From positions 1 through 64,000 of the forward strand of contig JAFTFU010000002.1 in the NCBI GenBank assembly GCA_017458285.1: a stretch of 64,000 nt of DNA, read 5' to 3'. Both the position numbers and the translations under genes were made by a program. The notes under the pieces were generated by a model. That model was not told the origin of the DNA and made no database searches. It worked only from the letters and a program-made list of their open reading frames with translations. Each line of letters begins with the position of its first letter. The stretch's first letter is position 1. This document shows, in pieces, positions 8,801 to 18,002 of this stretch. Source of the stretch: Clostridia bacterium (GTDB lineage: Bacteria > Bacillota > Clostridia > TANB77 > CAG-508).

Positions 8801-10071
8801 AAAGATACACTATCGATATTTGTTACTGCAACAGGTGATATTGAAAATGAACCAAGTTTTGCTACTTCTTTTTCTGCATTAGTTTCAATCGGTTCGACTG
8901 TAGGCATCATCTCGGACTGCAAATACATAGCAAAATCAATATTCTGATAATATGCAATCATTAAATTACCATATCCAACAATAGGGGAAGATAAAGGTGT
9001 TAAATCCGTTTTTGAAACTCTATACTCATCTATTAATTGATTGTATTCATTTAGTAAATTTTGATCTATAGTTATTAAATATTCTTTTTGATAGTATTCG
9101 TACAAATTATCGTACTCATTAATTTTTTGTACAAGATCATCTGACATATCTTCTTTAATATAATCAGGAATATACCAGATGTAGTCAGACCCGTTAGGAT
9201 TGCAACTACGAATTGTAGCTGTCATTAAATCATCGCCAGCTTCTAATTTAAAGCAGTTTTTTTGAGAATCTGTATCTGATGTAAATTTAATATCTTTTCC
9301 TAATTCATCGGCGGTTATAAATATAGTGGTATCCTCGCCGTATCCCTCTAAAATATCCGAACTCCCACATTTTGTACAAACGTGTGTAAAATGTCCTCTT
9401 TCTCCACATTTAGTACAATACGACTGTACATCATAAACTGAAATACCTCTTCTTATATTTCCATTTTCATCTGAATCTGATTGAAAAATAAATATACAGC
9501 CAATTTCTTCGGCTATCTCAGAACAGGCATCGTATATAGATATATCGTCAAAAGAAAACGTTCGTTGAATATTAGCAATAGTAGGGTCAACATGAACAAT
9601 CTGATAATGTGGTGCTTTTTCTGTTATTCTATGCAATAATGAAATAGAATGATTATCTTGATTATATAATACAGTAGGATTAATATAGTCATCCCTTGCA
9701 ATATCGTTCTCAGTGTTAATTTCGATATCATATAGTATAATCTGTGACAACTCCGCTTGTGCCAGTTGCACGCACGAAATATTTTTAACAGGACTCAATT
9801 CTTCATCTATATCTACTTTTATCTGAAACCATAAATCACATTCTTTACACCAGACGAGTTTATAATCTTTAATCTGATTCCACAAATAATCCTGCTCATT
9901 ATTAAGATACTTATTCACCGTAAAAGTAATCTCTGCGCCATTCACCATATCATCTTTAATGACAATATTTTGTGCATTGATTTTGCCTATTTTATTTCCA
10001 CGCCTGTTTGCTAAAATTAGAGTAGGTTCTTCAGGGATATTCGCAGAATCGAAATTGATTTTTATTGCCAT
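5872..10071 (-). CDS. Tail-tip protein (Tal-like) with zinc ribbon and S74 chaperone
   Basis: About 1,400 residues. The N-terminal third has the build of a siphovirus tail-associated protein/prophage endopeptidase domain that forms the tail tip below Dit. It includes a zinc ribbon (two CxxC pairs, in YCTKCGERGHFTHVCTKCGSSD, near residue 235). The middle is fibre-like beta-rich sequence. The C-terminus (about residues 1255-1345) is an intramolecular chaperone of the Peptidase_S74 family: SSSDVRMKTNI with the self-cleavage serine, then MKSFDWR and DIGIIAQQLQEILP. S74 domains trimerise fibres and then cut themselves off. I chose the ATG at 10071 with GGTGAG five bases upstream; a TTG at 10104 would overlap the Dit gene. 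Confidence 0.85.
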   Translation of the reverse strand: MAIKINFDSANIPEEPTLILANRRGNKIGKINAQNIVIKDDMVNGAEITFTVNKYLNNEQDYLWNQIKDYKLVWCKECDLWFQIKVDIDEELSPVKNISCVQLAQAELSQIILYDIEINTENDIARDDYINPTVLYNQDNHSISLLHRITEKAPHYQIVHVDPTIANIQRTFSFDDISIYDACSEIAEEIGCIFIFQSDSDENGNIRRGISVYDVQSYCTKCGERGHFTHVCTKCGSSDILEGYGEDTTIFITADELGKDIKFTSDTDSQKNCFKLEAGDDLMTATIRSCNPNGSDYIWYIPDYIKEDMSDDLVQKINEYDNLYEYYQKEYLITIDQNLLNEYNQLIDEYRVSKTDLTPLSSPIVGYGNLMIAYYQNIDFAMYLQSEMMPTVEPIETNAEKEVAKLGSFSISPVAVTNIDSVSLATADNAVLSVAKCLVNANYRIKVTSSSLNKTTWEGIFYVENYSDEDDNATSAKITVLINANYENYVNQKIQKALSQENQEKTDITGLFAKDISDFKSELKKYNLDSLNSFQNICQSCIDILVEQGVATNQTWGGNNLYEKIYKNYYNKLKAIENEQNIRQNEIYIITGKYDNDVLIQHGLQSILNEHRANIQKNLDFENFLGLDLWLEFCAYKREDKFSNSNYISDGLNNTELFEKALEFIDTAQKELYTSAELQHSITASLLNLLVIPKFKIITQYFKVGNWIRILVDDNVYKLRLINYEIDYSNLDDMSVEFSDVMKTADGYSDQQSLMQSMSNMATSYSYTQHQAEQGEKSKQTISHWVEKGLDVTNNKIINGASNQTQTWDEHGILCRQYNDILDEYDNCQLKIINSTLAVTDDNWLNVKTAIGKYYYIDPETNEVKYAYGVNGDTIVGRLILGEQLGIYNETGSMKFDSDGFTVKNDKNIFNVNPNSTNLLTISKTVNNTTESIFYVDENGTLHIKGDGSALDITANNSITGATSRITQTETDITAIVSRNDEGVVVSLDCEKVRVAWNDVDQYIQFDKVSNRAGLSIYNSSEEKERILRLDNQGLNINNNSGNALIKLNTTGLNLYGKYTNTDDDTTYLLMSLNSTGQTYYYKKYSMDNNPFVVGKIGTNSWVGDSKFRGLHMGLSYGGSYLALAHQDERNGNYNVKIVYYAEDSTRGNKGIHLCDVTYLDNNIWLNENVRTIRYDSGDAGIFSATNGVSIEGTTALVSGSDGSFKIEDGAFNLYNSTNRLVNCYNNLDMHNYAINNAIINSSSDVRMKTNIIDSEINAVNILNQIEMKSFDWRTDNKHEDIGIIAQQLQEILPDLVHEDELTTKLSIQPIKFIPYLIKAIQELSAKIDGGSKSKTKNKFKSDKKYSFSEKEVDEFLKRIKSKSTPDDIQEQGKEIIKFTPIYLENQFKNQERKGNKNE

Positions 10072-10084
10072 TTGACTCACCGCC

Positions 10085-10885
10085 TTATATACTAACTTTG
10101 ACAATAGGGGAGTAGACCATTTTTATTTCACATGGCAACGAAATAGAAATTTGATTTATACTGTAATTAAATGTACTTACCAATCGAAAAAAATTCCAGT
10201 TGAAATCATTTTGTATTTTATGTGAACTCAAAGATGTCTGAATAATAGGGTAATCAAGAGTGATTCTTTCTCCGACTTCGCAGTTAGCAATATACATATT
10301 CCTATCTTCGCTTTGATTATAAATACTTAAATCTCCATTTTCTTTAACTGTAATTTCCATATGTGGATAGACAAAACCTTCTTCGTCAGACAAATTAATA
10401 ATTTTTCGTTCTTGATTTGCCTCGGAGGTTTCAAGCATTATAGATATAGGATTGTGTAAAGCAAAAGGTCTATTCGTTATCATATTAAGTTCTAATCCAC
10501 ATAATTTACCATCAGATTCAATGCGACTAATATTAAAACTTGCTTCAAAATATACATCTGAATATTCATCATTATAATCAAGAAATTGTATTTTGTGGAA
10601 TCCTTTTCTATTTAGCCAACTAATTAGGTCACGGCACTCATCAAATGACATCTCTAAATCTCTATTTTCACAAGTATTTTTACATATCTGAAAAGTCGTT
10701 TCCAGACATTCATTGTATTCTGCACTTGTTAATTCATGCTTTTCGCCATTGCGGACAGAAACAGTATTGAATGTCAAATTAGAACCACTTGATACCGTTT
10801 GCAATCCTTTTGAACCGAAAGAACAAATTATGTAACCAAAGTCACTCAATCTTAAATTATCGTATTCAAAATCATAAACATTCAT
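10085..10885 (-). CDS. Distal tail protein (Dit-like)
   Basis: A 266-residue protein opening MNVYDFEYDNLRLSDFGYIICSF, the start typical of Dit-family proteins, with an N-terminal ring-forming domain and a C-terminal beta-sandwich. Dit forms the hexameric hub between the tail tube and tail tip. The gene lies between the tape measure region and the tail-tip protein, the conserved order in siphophages of Gram-positive hosts. The ATG at 10885 has GGAGG eight bases upstream; an upstream GTG/ATG alternative lacks this spacing. Confidence 0.8.
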   Translation of the reverse strand: MNVYDFEYDNLRLSDFGYIICSFGSKGLQTVSSGSNLTFNTVSVRNGEKHELTSAEYNECLETTFQICKNTCENRDLEMSFDECRDLISWLNRKGFHKIQFLDYNDEYSDVYFEASFNISRIESDGKLCGLELNMITNRPFALHNPISIMLETSEANQERKIINLSDEEGFVYPHMEITVKENGDLSIYNQSEDRNMYIANCEVGERITLDYPIIQTSLSSHKIQNDFNWNFFRLVSTFNYSINQISISLPCEIKMVYSPIVKVSI

Positions 10886-10912
10886 GACTATCTCCTCCAA
10901 TCATTGTAAATA

Positions 10913-11221
10913 TTAATATTTTTTTACACTTAAAATTCGTATTTTAAGTTTTGTGAAAATCGAAATTTTGGATTTTAACCCATCGTCTATAATTAATTTT
11001 TTGATTTTATTAATCTGTGTTATCAGGTTTTTATACTCTGTTTGATACTGTTTCAACTCCGATATTACTTCTTGCCAATTTTCTTGTGTTTCTTGTAATG
11101 TCAAAATTAATTGCTCTAAATATTGTTCATTATGTACTTGAAAATCATTCAATATAATCCTATCCCTTAAATCCTTTAGTTGCTTTATCTCATTATCGTT
11201 ATTTATGTTCTTATTCCTCAT
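10913..11221 (-). CDS. Coiled-coil protein between tape measure and Dit
   Basis: A protein of about 102 residues, highly charged and almost wholly helical (EIKQLKDLRDRIIL, then ETQENWQEVISELKQYQTEYK), so a coiled coil is likely. The chosen ATG at 11221 has GAGGT nine bases upstream; the ATG at 11245 lies directly in the preceding terminator's T-tract and would need leaderless translation. No family recognised. It may be a tail-assembly accessory factor, judged only from position. Confidence 0.55.
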   Translation of the reverse strand: MRNKNINNDNEIKQLKDLRDRIILNDFQVHNEQYLEQLILTLQETQENWQEVISELKQYQTEYKNLITQINKIKKLIIDDGLKSKISIFTKLKIRILSVKKY

Positions 11222-11246
11222 ATTTCTCGACCTCGCTTCTATCATA

Positions 11247-11281
11247 GAAAAAAGAGCGTTAGCTATACAAAGCTAACGCTC
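11247..11281 (-). terminator. Intrinsic terminator after the tape measure gene
   Basis: Perfect 11-bp stem GAGCGTTAGCT / AGCTAACGCTC (11254-11264 with 11271-11281), six-base loop, followed on the minus strand by TTTTTT. A strong terminator between the tape measure and tail-tip operons. Confidence 0.85.
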
Positions 11282-11374
11282 CTAAATTATATTATCTACG
11301 GCATAGTGTATTCTATATCTCAAATACTTTCATAAATATACTAAGTATGATATCATCTCCGCTCTCAATAATAT

Positions 11375-14300
11375 TTATATGTGATATTTTTTTAGAGAAC
11401 TTCCTCCGAAAAGCCTGTCAGTAGTCATGGATTTGATTAAAGATTCAAACTTCTTATCGTGCTGCATGGCATAAATAAATTCATCATAGTTCTTTACGTT
11501 TGGCAAATTGAAATTAACATTATCCAAACTGACAGAGATACTATTCGTATTATTACTAATATTTGGTGCAACATCAGAACTATTATTATCAAATAAATTA
11601 TCTTTGATAAATGCACTGGGGTCATTCATCATACTAAATAAATTGGAAGTTGCATTGCCATTTAAAATCATATCTCCTTTGGCGAGAGGGGTAAGGATAG
11701 CACCGTCAGAAGGTCTAATGATTGCTTCGGGAATACTATTCTCTTGTGTCCACGCCATTTGAGATTTGTTGACTGATTGCGTACCTTGCTTAAATTTTGG
11801 AACACCGCTCAAACCACTCAAAAAACTTTTAGCATTACGTGTAATATCACCAACACCGCTCAAACCACTCAAAAAACTTTTAATATTACTTGTATTAGAA
11901 CTATTGTTTTTTGTAGCAGACTTAGAATTTGTGTTCTTTACATTTGTATCATTATTAGCTTTTTTATCAAGAGCGGACACCATCGTATTAACACTGTTTG
12001 TCAAAGAATTGATAGCACTAATAACATTTGTAGTGGCATTAGTAAAATTAATCCCATATTCAGATAATACAGGTTGTGCGCCACCTTTCCAAATATTATT
12101 CATAGTAGAAGAAATTTTATAACCAACATCACTTGCTTGTTCAATCAGTGTATCTTTGATAACATTAGCATCTTCATTAATATTTACAATCATATCAGAG
12201 ATTAAACTATCAACATCGTCTAATCTTTCGTTCAATACCTTTTCATATTCATTATACAAATCATCAAGCAATTTCTTTTGGTCGCTAACAAATTTATCGT
12301 ATTGCGTTTCTTCCAGATTTTCTTTTGCTTCTTCCAAAGATACTTTAATTTGTTGTACTTTTGACTTTGTTTCTTCGGATGTATCGCCTGTATAAGCGGC
12401 TAATTGTTTCTGTAATGAGGTTATTTCCTTGGTTTGATCTTTAATCTTTTTTTGATAATCGTATAAATCTTTCTGACTATCTAACGCCTCATTATACTTA
12501 TCAATTAGATCCTGTAAGGCATTTAACTCTAATTCAATGCCTTCTTTGACCATATCTACAATAGCCTGTTTTTCATCCTCGGCAGATAAAATCATCTGCT
12601 GTTGTAATTTCAGCAGCTCTTCTCTGCGTTCTGCAAGGTCTTGATTATAAGGGTCTTTCGCCAACTGTTTGTCAATTTTAATGATTTCTTTAGCGTACTT
12701 ATCAGCTTGTGCCATATAAGTATTATAATTAACTCCATGCAACCCCATAGTAGCCTTGCCATTATTTGTAAGTTGTCCAGCACCTTGACCTTCTTCTTTG
12801 TAAAGCTTGTCATTTTGCATAAGTTTAATCAAAAAATCAGACTCTTGCGTTATTTGAGATATCTTCTCTTGAATTAAATCAAAAATTTGCCACTTAATAT
12901 CTCTTATAGAGTTATTAAATTCAATAAGAGATGTCGTTGATTGTTGAATGGCAATATCAGTCTTTTCGATTTCATCCGTTAATTCATACCATGCTTGCGA
13001 ACCAACTTTTATATCACCCGATGCAATCGCTGTTTGTAATTTAATGGATAATTCATTTTTCTTAGAAACAAGTTCGGCGTTATTTTTCTTTTCATTTTTT
13101 ATCTGTGCTTCGTAATATTTCGTACTAACAAGATAGCCCTTTGCCTGAGTTTGTGCAATACTCTCATTTAATTTAGTTGCTTGATTTGTAATCTGGTTAA
13201 GCTTGTTATCGTGTTTAGTAGCGATATCATTAAATTCTTCAACGGCTAATTCATGAATTGTTTTCTTGTATTCCTCGGCGTTTTCTTTTGCCTTTTTAAT
13301 ATTCTCTGTCCATTCGTACCAAGCTTTACTGTATTTTTGAATATCACCATTTTTTACCGCTTCGCCAAGTTTTTTCTGTAACTCACTTGCTTCGTTTAAA
13401 GCATAAACACTTTGTTGTTTATATGCCGACCTTAAACCACTGTAATTTTTAGTGGTTTTGCGTGTAGTATCACTGGCTTTAGTTTCAATCATACTGATTT
13501 TACTGCCATATGTTCCACTACGATTTTCCCAACGTGTTTGTATATCGCCAAGTTCTTCAACTGCTAATTGATGTCTTGCGTTTGCGGCTTGTCTCGCATT
13601 TGATTGAGCGTTCTTGATATCAGTTTTGTATTTATAATAATCATCATCGCCAACTTTGATTCTGCCATGTTTGATATCATCTTGAAGTTGACCATACAGA
13701 TTCGCTGCCTTGTCCGTTTCGTATTTTTCAGTTTTCTTATAATTTTTGCCAAGCTTTTTATAATTCTTGTTTATAGACCGTGTGTCCTTATCGAGATTAT
13801 TATAATAATCACTATCGGCATTGATATAATTAATTCTGTTTTCATAATATGTTTCAATATTATCTAATCGTTGTCTTATATATTCTTTTTCAGTCTCTTT
13901 TAAATCTGAAACCGCATCCCTACAACTAATAGCTTTATCATACAATTCCTGATAATTTTCTATCTTTTCTTTCAAATCAGCATTTTTTATTTCAGAAAGA
14001 TTTATGCCACCTTCCCGTACAGCCTTTTTCCAATAACTACCAAGACCTACCTTATTAGCTTCGTTCATATAATAACCATAAGCATTTTTATTAAAGGAAA
14101 TTTCTTTTTCAATAGCGTTGATTGATTTTGAAATCTGTTTATTTTTCCCTTTAAAAGTGATATAATCTCCGACTTTTGAAAACACTTGTTTGGTATTATT
14201 AGCGAATTTCTTTAATCTACGTTCAATCCAATCGAAAACTTTTCCAGTCTCAGTTGTTGACGTATCTAACCCCGAATCACTTGAATCACCTGAGCTTTTT

Positions 14301-17131
14301 GTATTGCCAGTCAATTTATTCCATGTGTTAGTCGTGATTTTGTAAGGTTTGATGAGTTCATCTAAGACTTTTTCTAATGCTGCATTGCCAGATCGAGTAA
14401 ATTGTCCATGATCTCTATAATTAGCATAATCAGCATAAGTTAAGCCATAAGATGATAATAAAGCATTTATTTTTTCTTGTGCTTCTGGCGAAGCATATCT
14501 TTTTAATTTACCAGTGTTTTTATCTAAAAATGCGCCACTTTTACTGTCATTATCAATTATATTGTTAATCTTAGAATATACTTGCGATTCTTCAAAATGT
14601 TTTTGTATTTCGGCTTTAGCTTTAATCGCATTAGAAAAATTAGTAATGTCATCATTATATAATTGTCCGAAATCTTTAATGAGTTTGCCTTGTTTAGATA
14701 ATAATTCTGCATTAGTATTTTGTAATGCTGCCTTTTTAATTTCAGATAAATTATCCCAATTAGTAATATCAATTCCATAAAAGTCATTAAAATACTTTAT
14801 CTCATCTTGAATTTGTTTTATAGAATCGCCTAATAAGTTTTCATTATCTTTTTCTTTCTCTTGAACTGCTTTATGATACGCCTCATAGTCATTTTCATAC
14901 ATTTCAGCGTTGTACAAATCTTCATAAGCATCTTTTTGTTTAGCAACTAATTCAGTAATAGCAGTTTGCATACCTTCCATATCATTGATATATGGACGTA
15001 AAGATTGATAAGTGTCATCTGTCATTATAGTGTCGATACTGGAAAGCGATAAAGAACCATTTTCGCTGATTTCTTTTGTAAAACCAATAAGAGTTGATAT
15101 ACTACTTGATACACCTTTAATAGCCTTTTGAATGTCCTCAATTAAAGTCTTAGTGTCTTTAAGTTCAGGCTTTAACTGCTTTAATGCGGCAATCATACTT
15201 TGAATAGATTTTTTCGCTTCATCAGATAAATCCTGTGTATTTAGTACTTTTTCTAATTGACCTATTAATTCTTGTGGACGTTCTTTTATTACCTTATCTA
15301 TTCCTTCTGCTAAATTGCCAAACTTTTCATCTGTCCAGTCAACATATTCGCCAAGAGTAGGGAAGAGGTCAACTAATTCAACAACATCATTTGTTGTTAA
15401 TTTTCCAGCAAAAAGGTTTTGATATGCTTTGTTGAGTTTATCAACATCGGAATGAACAGATTTTAATTCTTTTGTTTGGTCTTTGGATAATGCAAAAGAT
15501 GATTCATCGTTTTTTTCTGCGACCTTTGTTTTAACAATTCCAAGTTTTTCTAATGCACCAATATATTGTTCAACTGTAATTTCAGCTTGACCAGTAGCAT
15601 CAGTCATACCGTTCCATAAATCTATATAACCTTTAATATTATCATATAAATTTTTCTCATCACCCGACAAAGATTCGTAATTCAAATCCCCTTTTGATAA
15701 TATTGAATTAATATCATCAGATGTATAATTATTCTTATTAACAATTTCTTTTATTTTATTACTATAACCATCGGGCGAACCTTCCAATTCTGCTTGAACA
15801 TCAACAATAATAGGTGTTTCTTTTGATTGTTGGTACACTTGTTTTTGTACATCAGCAAACCAATTTTTTATACTTTCACCAGAAACATTATCCTCATCAA
15901 CAAAATCAAGATTAAATATATCATGAAAAATGTCACGTAATTCAGTGTATGCTTGCGTGATTTCATCTTGATTGCCTGAAGCAAGTGCCTCTGTATAAGC
16001 CTTTTTCTTTTCAACTATTTTTTCGTAATATTCAGAATACTTATCATCAGTCAATATCAGATTTTCTACAGCCGTATCATAAATCGTTTTATTAGTTTTA
16101 TATTCATCACTACTTAATAATTCACTTTTTCTTTCTAATATTTCTGATTTTAATTCCTTAAATCCTTGTAATTCTTGTTGTTCATACCAATTTAAACTAT
16201 CTTTAGACTCATATTCCTTTATTTTAGTTTCTACGGCATTATGAAATTCATCCATAGTAGCCAAAATTTCATCAATAGTACCACTAAATCCAACTTGTGT
16301 GCCGCTACTATTAGGCATAATATAAATATTTTTACCATTTTCATCAGCCCATTGGTTTATCCATTTTTTACTACTAACTTGTTGTCCGCTTCCCCAATTA
16401 ACACCCAAGAAACTATTTCCGTTAAAATATTGATTAGCGTTTTTAGTTTCTGTAACATGAGTATCGTTCCAGTTTTTTGCCGCTTCTTTTTTTAATTGGA
16501 TTAAAGCACTGGTTTCACCTTGTATAGATTCAGTTATATAACCTACAGCATCCTTTTCCTGACCATATTTCTTTATCAGTTCTTCTTGAATTTCGAGTAA
16601 TTGTTTTCTTTTTTCTGTAGCTTCTGTTTGAGAAATACTATCATAATTTAAAGCTGTTTTTAAATCATTAATTTTACTAATATAACTATCAATATCATCA
16701 AAAGATTTTTTTAAATCATTTGCGCTATCAGCAACATCTTCAATGCTATTAGACCAATTAGAAAATACCGTAACAGCAGTCGAAACAACACCAATTACTG
16801 TTGCTGCTGCAACCGCTATCGCACCAATAGGATTGCTTGCCATCGCTACTGTCAAACCTCTAAAAGCAGCACTTAAACCACCTGTTGCCGTTGTCAACGC
16901 TCCTGTGGATGCAGTTGCTGCCATTTCGGCTTGTGAAGCTGCTAAAGTAGCAGCAATTTGTTTTGCCTCTGCCTCAACAACACCATGATTCATAAGAATT
17001 TGTTGCATCTGTTCTTTATTTAATCCTGTCTTAACAAGGCAAGCCTTTAAATCTTCTACAGACATATTTTTAGTTACGGTATTAACTAATTCTAAACTTG
17101 TCGCACCCTCAATTCCCAGAATTTTTAATTG
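11375..17131 (-). CDS. Tail tape measure protein, exon 2
   Basis: The C-terminal 1,918 residues of the tape measure protein. No good start exists: upstream in frame is a TAG, and the only early start would be a TTG without a ribosome site. The open frame joins exon 1 once the intron is removed, giving KNLD|QLKILGIEGATS. A hydrophobic Ala/Gly-rich segment (NPIGAIAVAAATVIGVVS, about residues 98-118) is the kind of membrane-active segment found in tape measures. It is followed by very long coiled-coil regions. Near the C-terminus a 17-codon duplication encodes KSFLSGLSGV twice (11801-11886). The tape measure sets tail length and aids DNA ejection. Confidence 0.88.
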   Translation of the reverse strand, partial: QLKILGIEGATSLELVNTVTKNMSVEDLKACLVKTGLNKEQMQQILMNHGVVEAEAKQIAATLAASQAEMAATASTGALTTATGGLSAAFRGLTVAMASNPIGAIAVAAATVIGVVSTAVTVFSNWSNSIEDVADSANDLKKSFDDIDSYISKINDLKTALNYDSISQTEATEKRKQLLEIQEELIKKYGQEKDAVGYITESIQGETSALIQLKKEAAKNWNDTHVTETKNANQYFNGNSFLGVNWGSGQQVSSKKWINQWADENGKNIYIMPNSSGTQVGFSGTIDEILATMDEFHNAVETKIKEYESKDSLNWYEQQELQGFKELKSEILERKSELLSSDEYKTNKTIYDTAVENLILTDDKYSEYYEKIVEKKKAYTEALASGNQDEITQAYTELRDIFHDIFNLDFVDEDNVSGESIKNWFADVQKQVYQQSKETPIIVDVQAELEGSPDGYSNKIKEIVNKNNYTSDDINSILSKGDLNYESLSGDEKNLYDNIKGYIDLWNGMTDATGQAEITVEQYIGALEKLGIVKTKVAEKNDESSFALSKDQTKELKSVHSDVDKLNKAYQNLFAGKLTTNDVVELVDLFPTLGEYVDWTDEKFGNLAEGIDKVIKERPQELIGQLEKVLNTQDLSDEAKKSIQSMIAALKQLKPELKDTKTLIEDIQKAIKGVSSSISTLIGFTKEISENGSLSLSSIDTIMTDDTYQSLRPYINDMEGMQTAITELVAKQKDAYEDLYNAEMYENDYEAYHKAVQEKEKDNENLLGDSIKQIQDEIKYFNDFYGIDITNWDNLSEIKKAALQNTNAELLSKQGKLIKDFGQLYNDDITNFSNAIKAKAEIQKHFEESQVYSKINNIIDNDSKSGAFLDKNTGKLKRYASPEAQEKINALLSSYGLTYADYANYRDHGQFTRSGNAALEKVLDELIKPYKITTNTWNKLTGNTKSSGDSSDSGLDTSTTETGKVFDWIERRLKKFANNTKQVFSKVGDYITFKGKNKQISKSINAIEKEISFNKNAYGYYMNEANKVGLGSYWKKAVREGGINLSEIKNADLKEKIENYQELYDKAISCRDAVSDLKETEKEYIRQRLDNIETYYENRINYINADSDYYNNLDKDTRSINKNYKKLGKNYKKTEKYETDKAANLYGQLQDDIKHGRIKVGDDDYYKYKTDIKNAQSNARQAANARHQLAVEELGDIQTRWENRSGTYGSKISMIETKASDTTRKTTKNYSGLRSAYKQQSVYALNEASELQKKLGEAVKNGDIQKYSKAWYEWTENIKKAKENAEEYKKTIHELAVEEFNDIATKHDNKLNQITNQATKLNESIAQTQAKGYLVSTKYYEAQIKNEKKNNAELVSKKNELSIKLQTAIASGDIKVGSQAWYELTDEIEKTDIAIQQSTTSLIEFNNSIRDIKWQIFDLIQEKISQITQESDFLIKLMQNDKLYKEEGQGAGQLTNNGKATMGLHGVNYNTYMAQADKYAKEIIKIDKQLAKDPYNQDLAERREELLKLQQQMILSAEDEKQAIVDMVKEGIELELNALQDLIDKYNEALDSQKDLYDYQKKIKDQTKEITSLQKQLAAYTGDTSEETKSKVQQIKVSLEEAKENLEETQYDKFVSDQKKLLDDLYNEYEKVLNERLDDVDSLISDMIVNINEDANVIKDTLIEQASDVGYKISSTMNNIWKGGAQPVLSEYGINFTNATTNVISAINSLTNSVNTMVSALDKKANNDTNVKNTNSKSATKNNSSNTSNIKSFLSGLSGVGDITRNAKSFLSGLSGVPKFKQGTQSVNKSQMAWTQENSIPEAIIRPSDGAILTPLAKGDMILNGNATSNLFSMMNDPSAFIKDNLFDNNSSDVAPNISNNTNSISVSLDNVNFNLPNVKNYDEFIYAMQHDKKFESLIKSMTTDRLFGGSSLKKYHI

Positions 17132-17158
17132 CAATATAATTAAAGGCTATAAAGTTAC

Positions 17159-17187
17159 TTGACATTATTCAAATAAAACGATATAAT
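17159..17187 (+). promoter_or_regulatory. Consensus promoter for the intron-encoded zinc-ribbon gene
   Basis: TTGACA (17159-17164), 17-base spacer, TATAAT (17182-17187): a perfect housekeeping-sigma promoter pointing away from the tape measure gene. It directs the antisense gene that starts at 17213. Confidence 0.88.
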
Positions 17188-17212
17188 ATTATCAAAAAGG
17201 TAGGTGTTGTAT

Positions 17213-17533
17213 ATGAGTGATAATATTCGTACTATCGGAATAATAGATTATGATTGTCCGTTTTGTCATCATAACAAATCTTATGTTAAAATGTATTTAG
17301 AATATACAGAATTTGGTGAATGTATGTCTTGTGGGAAAGAGACTTATCAAAAGGTTTTAAAAACATTTGACTTTAATAAACCAAAATCTGTTCAATGTCC
17401 TTATTGTCATTCAACAAATACTAAAAAAATATCCACAACTTCAAAAGTTGGTAGTGTTGCCCTCTTTGGTATTTTTGCCGCCGGCAAAGTTGCTAAAGAA
17501 TGGCATTGTAATACTTGTAAAAGTGATTTTTAA
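17213..17533 (+). CDS. Zinc-ribbon protein encoded antisense within the intron
   Basis: A 106-residue protein with two zinc ribbons: CPFC...CMSC (residues ~15-41) and CPYC...CNTC (~65-103), followed by DF at the C-terminus. Between the second ribbon's halves is a conserved-looking hydrophobic segment, KISTTSKVGSVALFGIFAAG, familiar from short zinc-ribbon proteins in Bacillota and their phages; the function of those is unknown to me. ATG at 17213 with AGGTAGG about seven bases upstream. It has its own consensus promoter and terminator and lies opposite to the late genes, so it could be expressed from the prophage (moron-like). A role in host modification or immunity is speculation. Confidence 0.8.
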   Translation: MSDNIRTIGIIDYDCPFCHHNKSYVKMYLEYTEFGECMSCGKETYQKVLKTFDFNKPKSVQCPYCHSTNTKKISTTSKVGSVALFGIFAAGKVAKEWHCNTCKSDF

Positions 17534-17538
17534 TTTTA

Positions 17539-17563
17539 ACCGTCATAGAAATATGGCGGTTTT
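17539..17563 (+). terminator. Terminator of the intron-encoded zinc-ribbon gene
   Basis: Stem ACCGTCAT / ATGGCGGT (17539-17546 with 17553-17560) followed by TTTT. On the other strand the same hairpin can serve as intron helix P9. Confidence 0.75.
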
Positions 17564-18002
17564 GCATATTTGGAACATACATTAACAGCACATAAAATGT
17601 GGCTTTTATGTACTGCAAGGAATGGTGTCCTCTGAACATTCCCATTATTCAAACTTTTATCCCGACATCGCTTGCACGATTGCTACTATCGGATTATATA
17701 GTTTTATCTTTCGACTAATGGGTGTGCTGCCAGTTACCAATTATATATCTGTCCGGCATCATTTTTTAGCCGTAGAAATCTCACTCCTGCTATTCAACAG
17801 TTTGACTTTTTTGCCTTATTTTTCGGCTACCCTCAAAATAGGGAAGAGGGTGTAGTGAGCATTATGGTTTCAGGCAATTTTTCCTTTGTTTGTTTGAAAA
17901 CTCCCTTCTTATAGAGTTATCCTTATCGCCATTATGATAATTCTTCCCCTATAATAGACCAATAACATCTTCTGGGTGATGTTGTAAACTCTCAACGAGT
18001 CA

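Larger units (their letters stand above)
17132..18002 (-). ncRNA. Group I intron in the tape measure gene
   Basis: An 871-nt minus-strand insertion. The guide at 17955-17963 (ATTGGTCTA) pairs continuously with the joined exons (5' exon ...TTGGAT, 3' exon CAAT...), with the required U.G at the 5' splice site and G as the last intron base. Core helices are visible: P3 (17881-17888 with 17616-17622), P4 (17873-17877 with 17727-17731), P5 (17865-17868 with 17736-17739), P6 (17717-17722 with 17641-17646), P7 (17626-17630 with 17573-17577) and a long P8 hairpin (17586-17615). Splicing restores an uninterrupted frame; unspliced RNA meets a TGA in the first intron codon. No homing endonuclease is present; instead an antisense gene fills the 3' part. 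Confidence 0.85.

Noticed and set aside
17622-17855. Plus-strand open frame inside the intron core
   Set aside because: Lies over conserved ribozyme helices, has no ribosome site and an unconvincing sequence.
17132-18002. Insertion sequence or group II intron as the cause of the split tape measure gene
   Set aside because: No transposase, no GTGYG 5' end or domain V; the guide pairing and P3-P8 helices fit group I instead.
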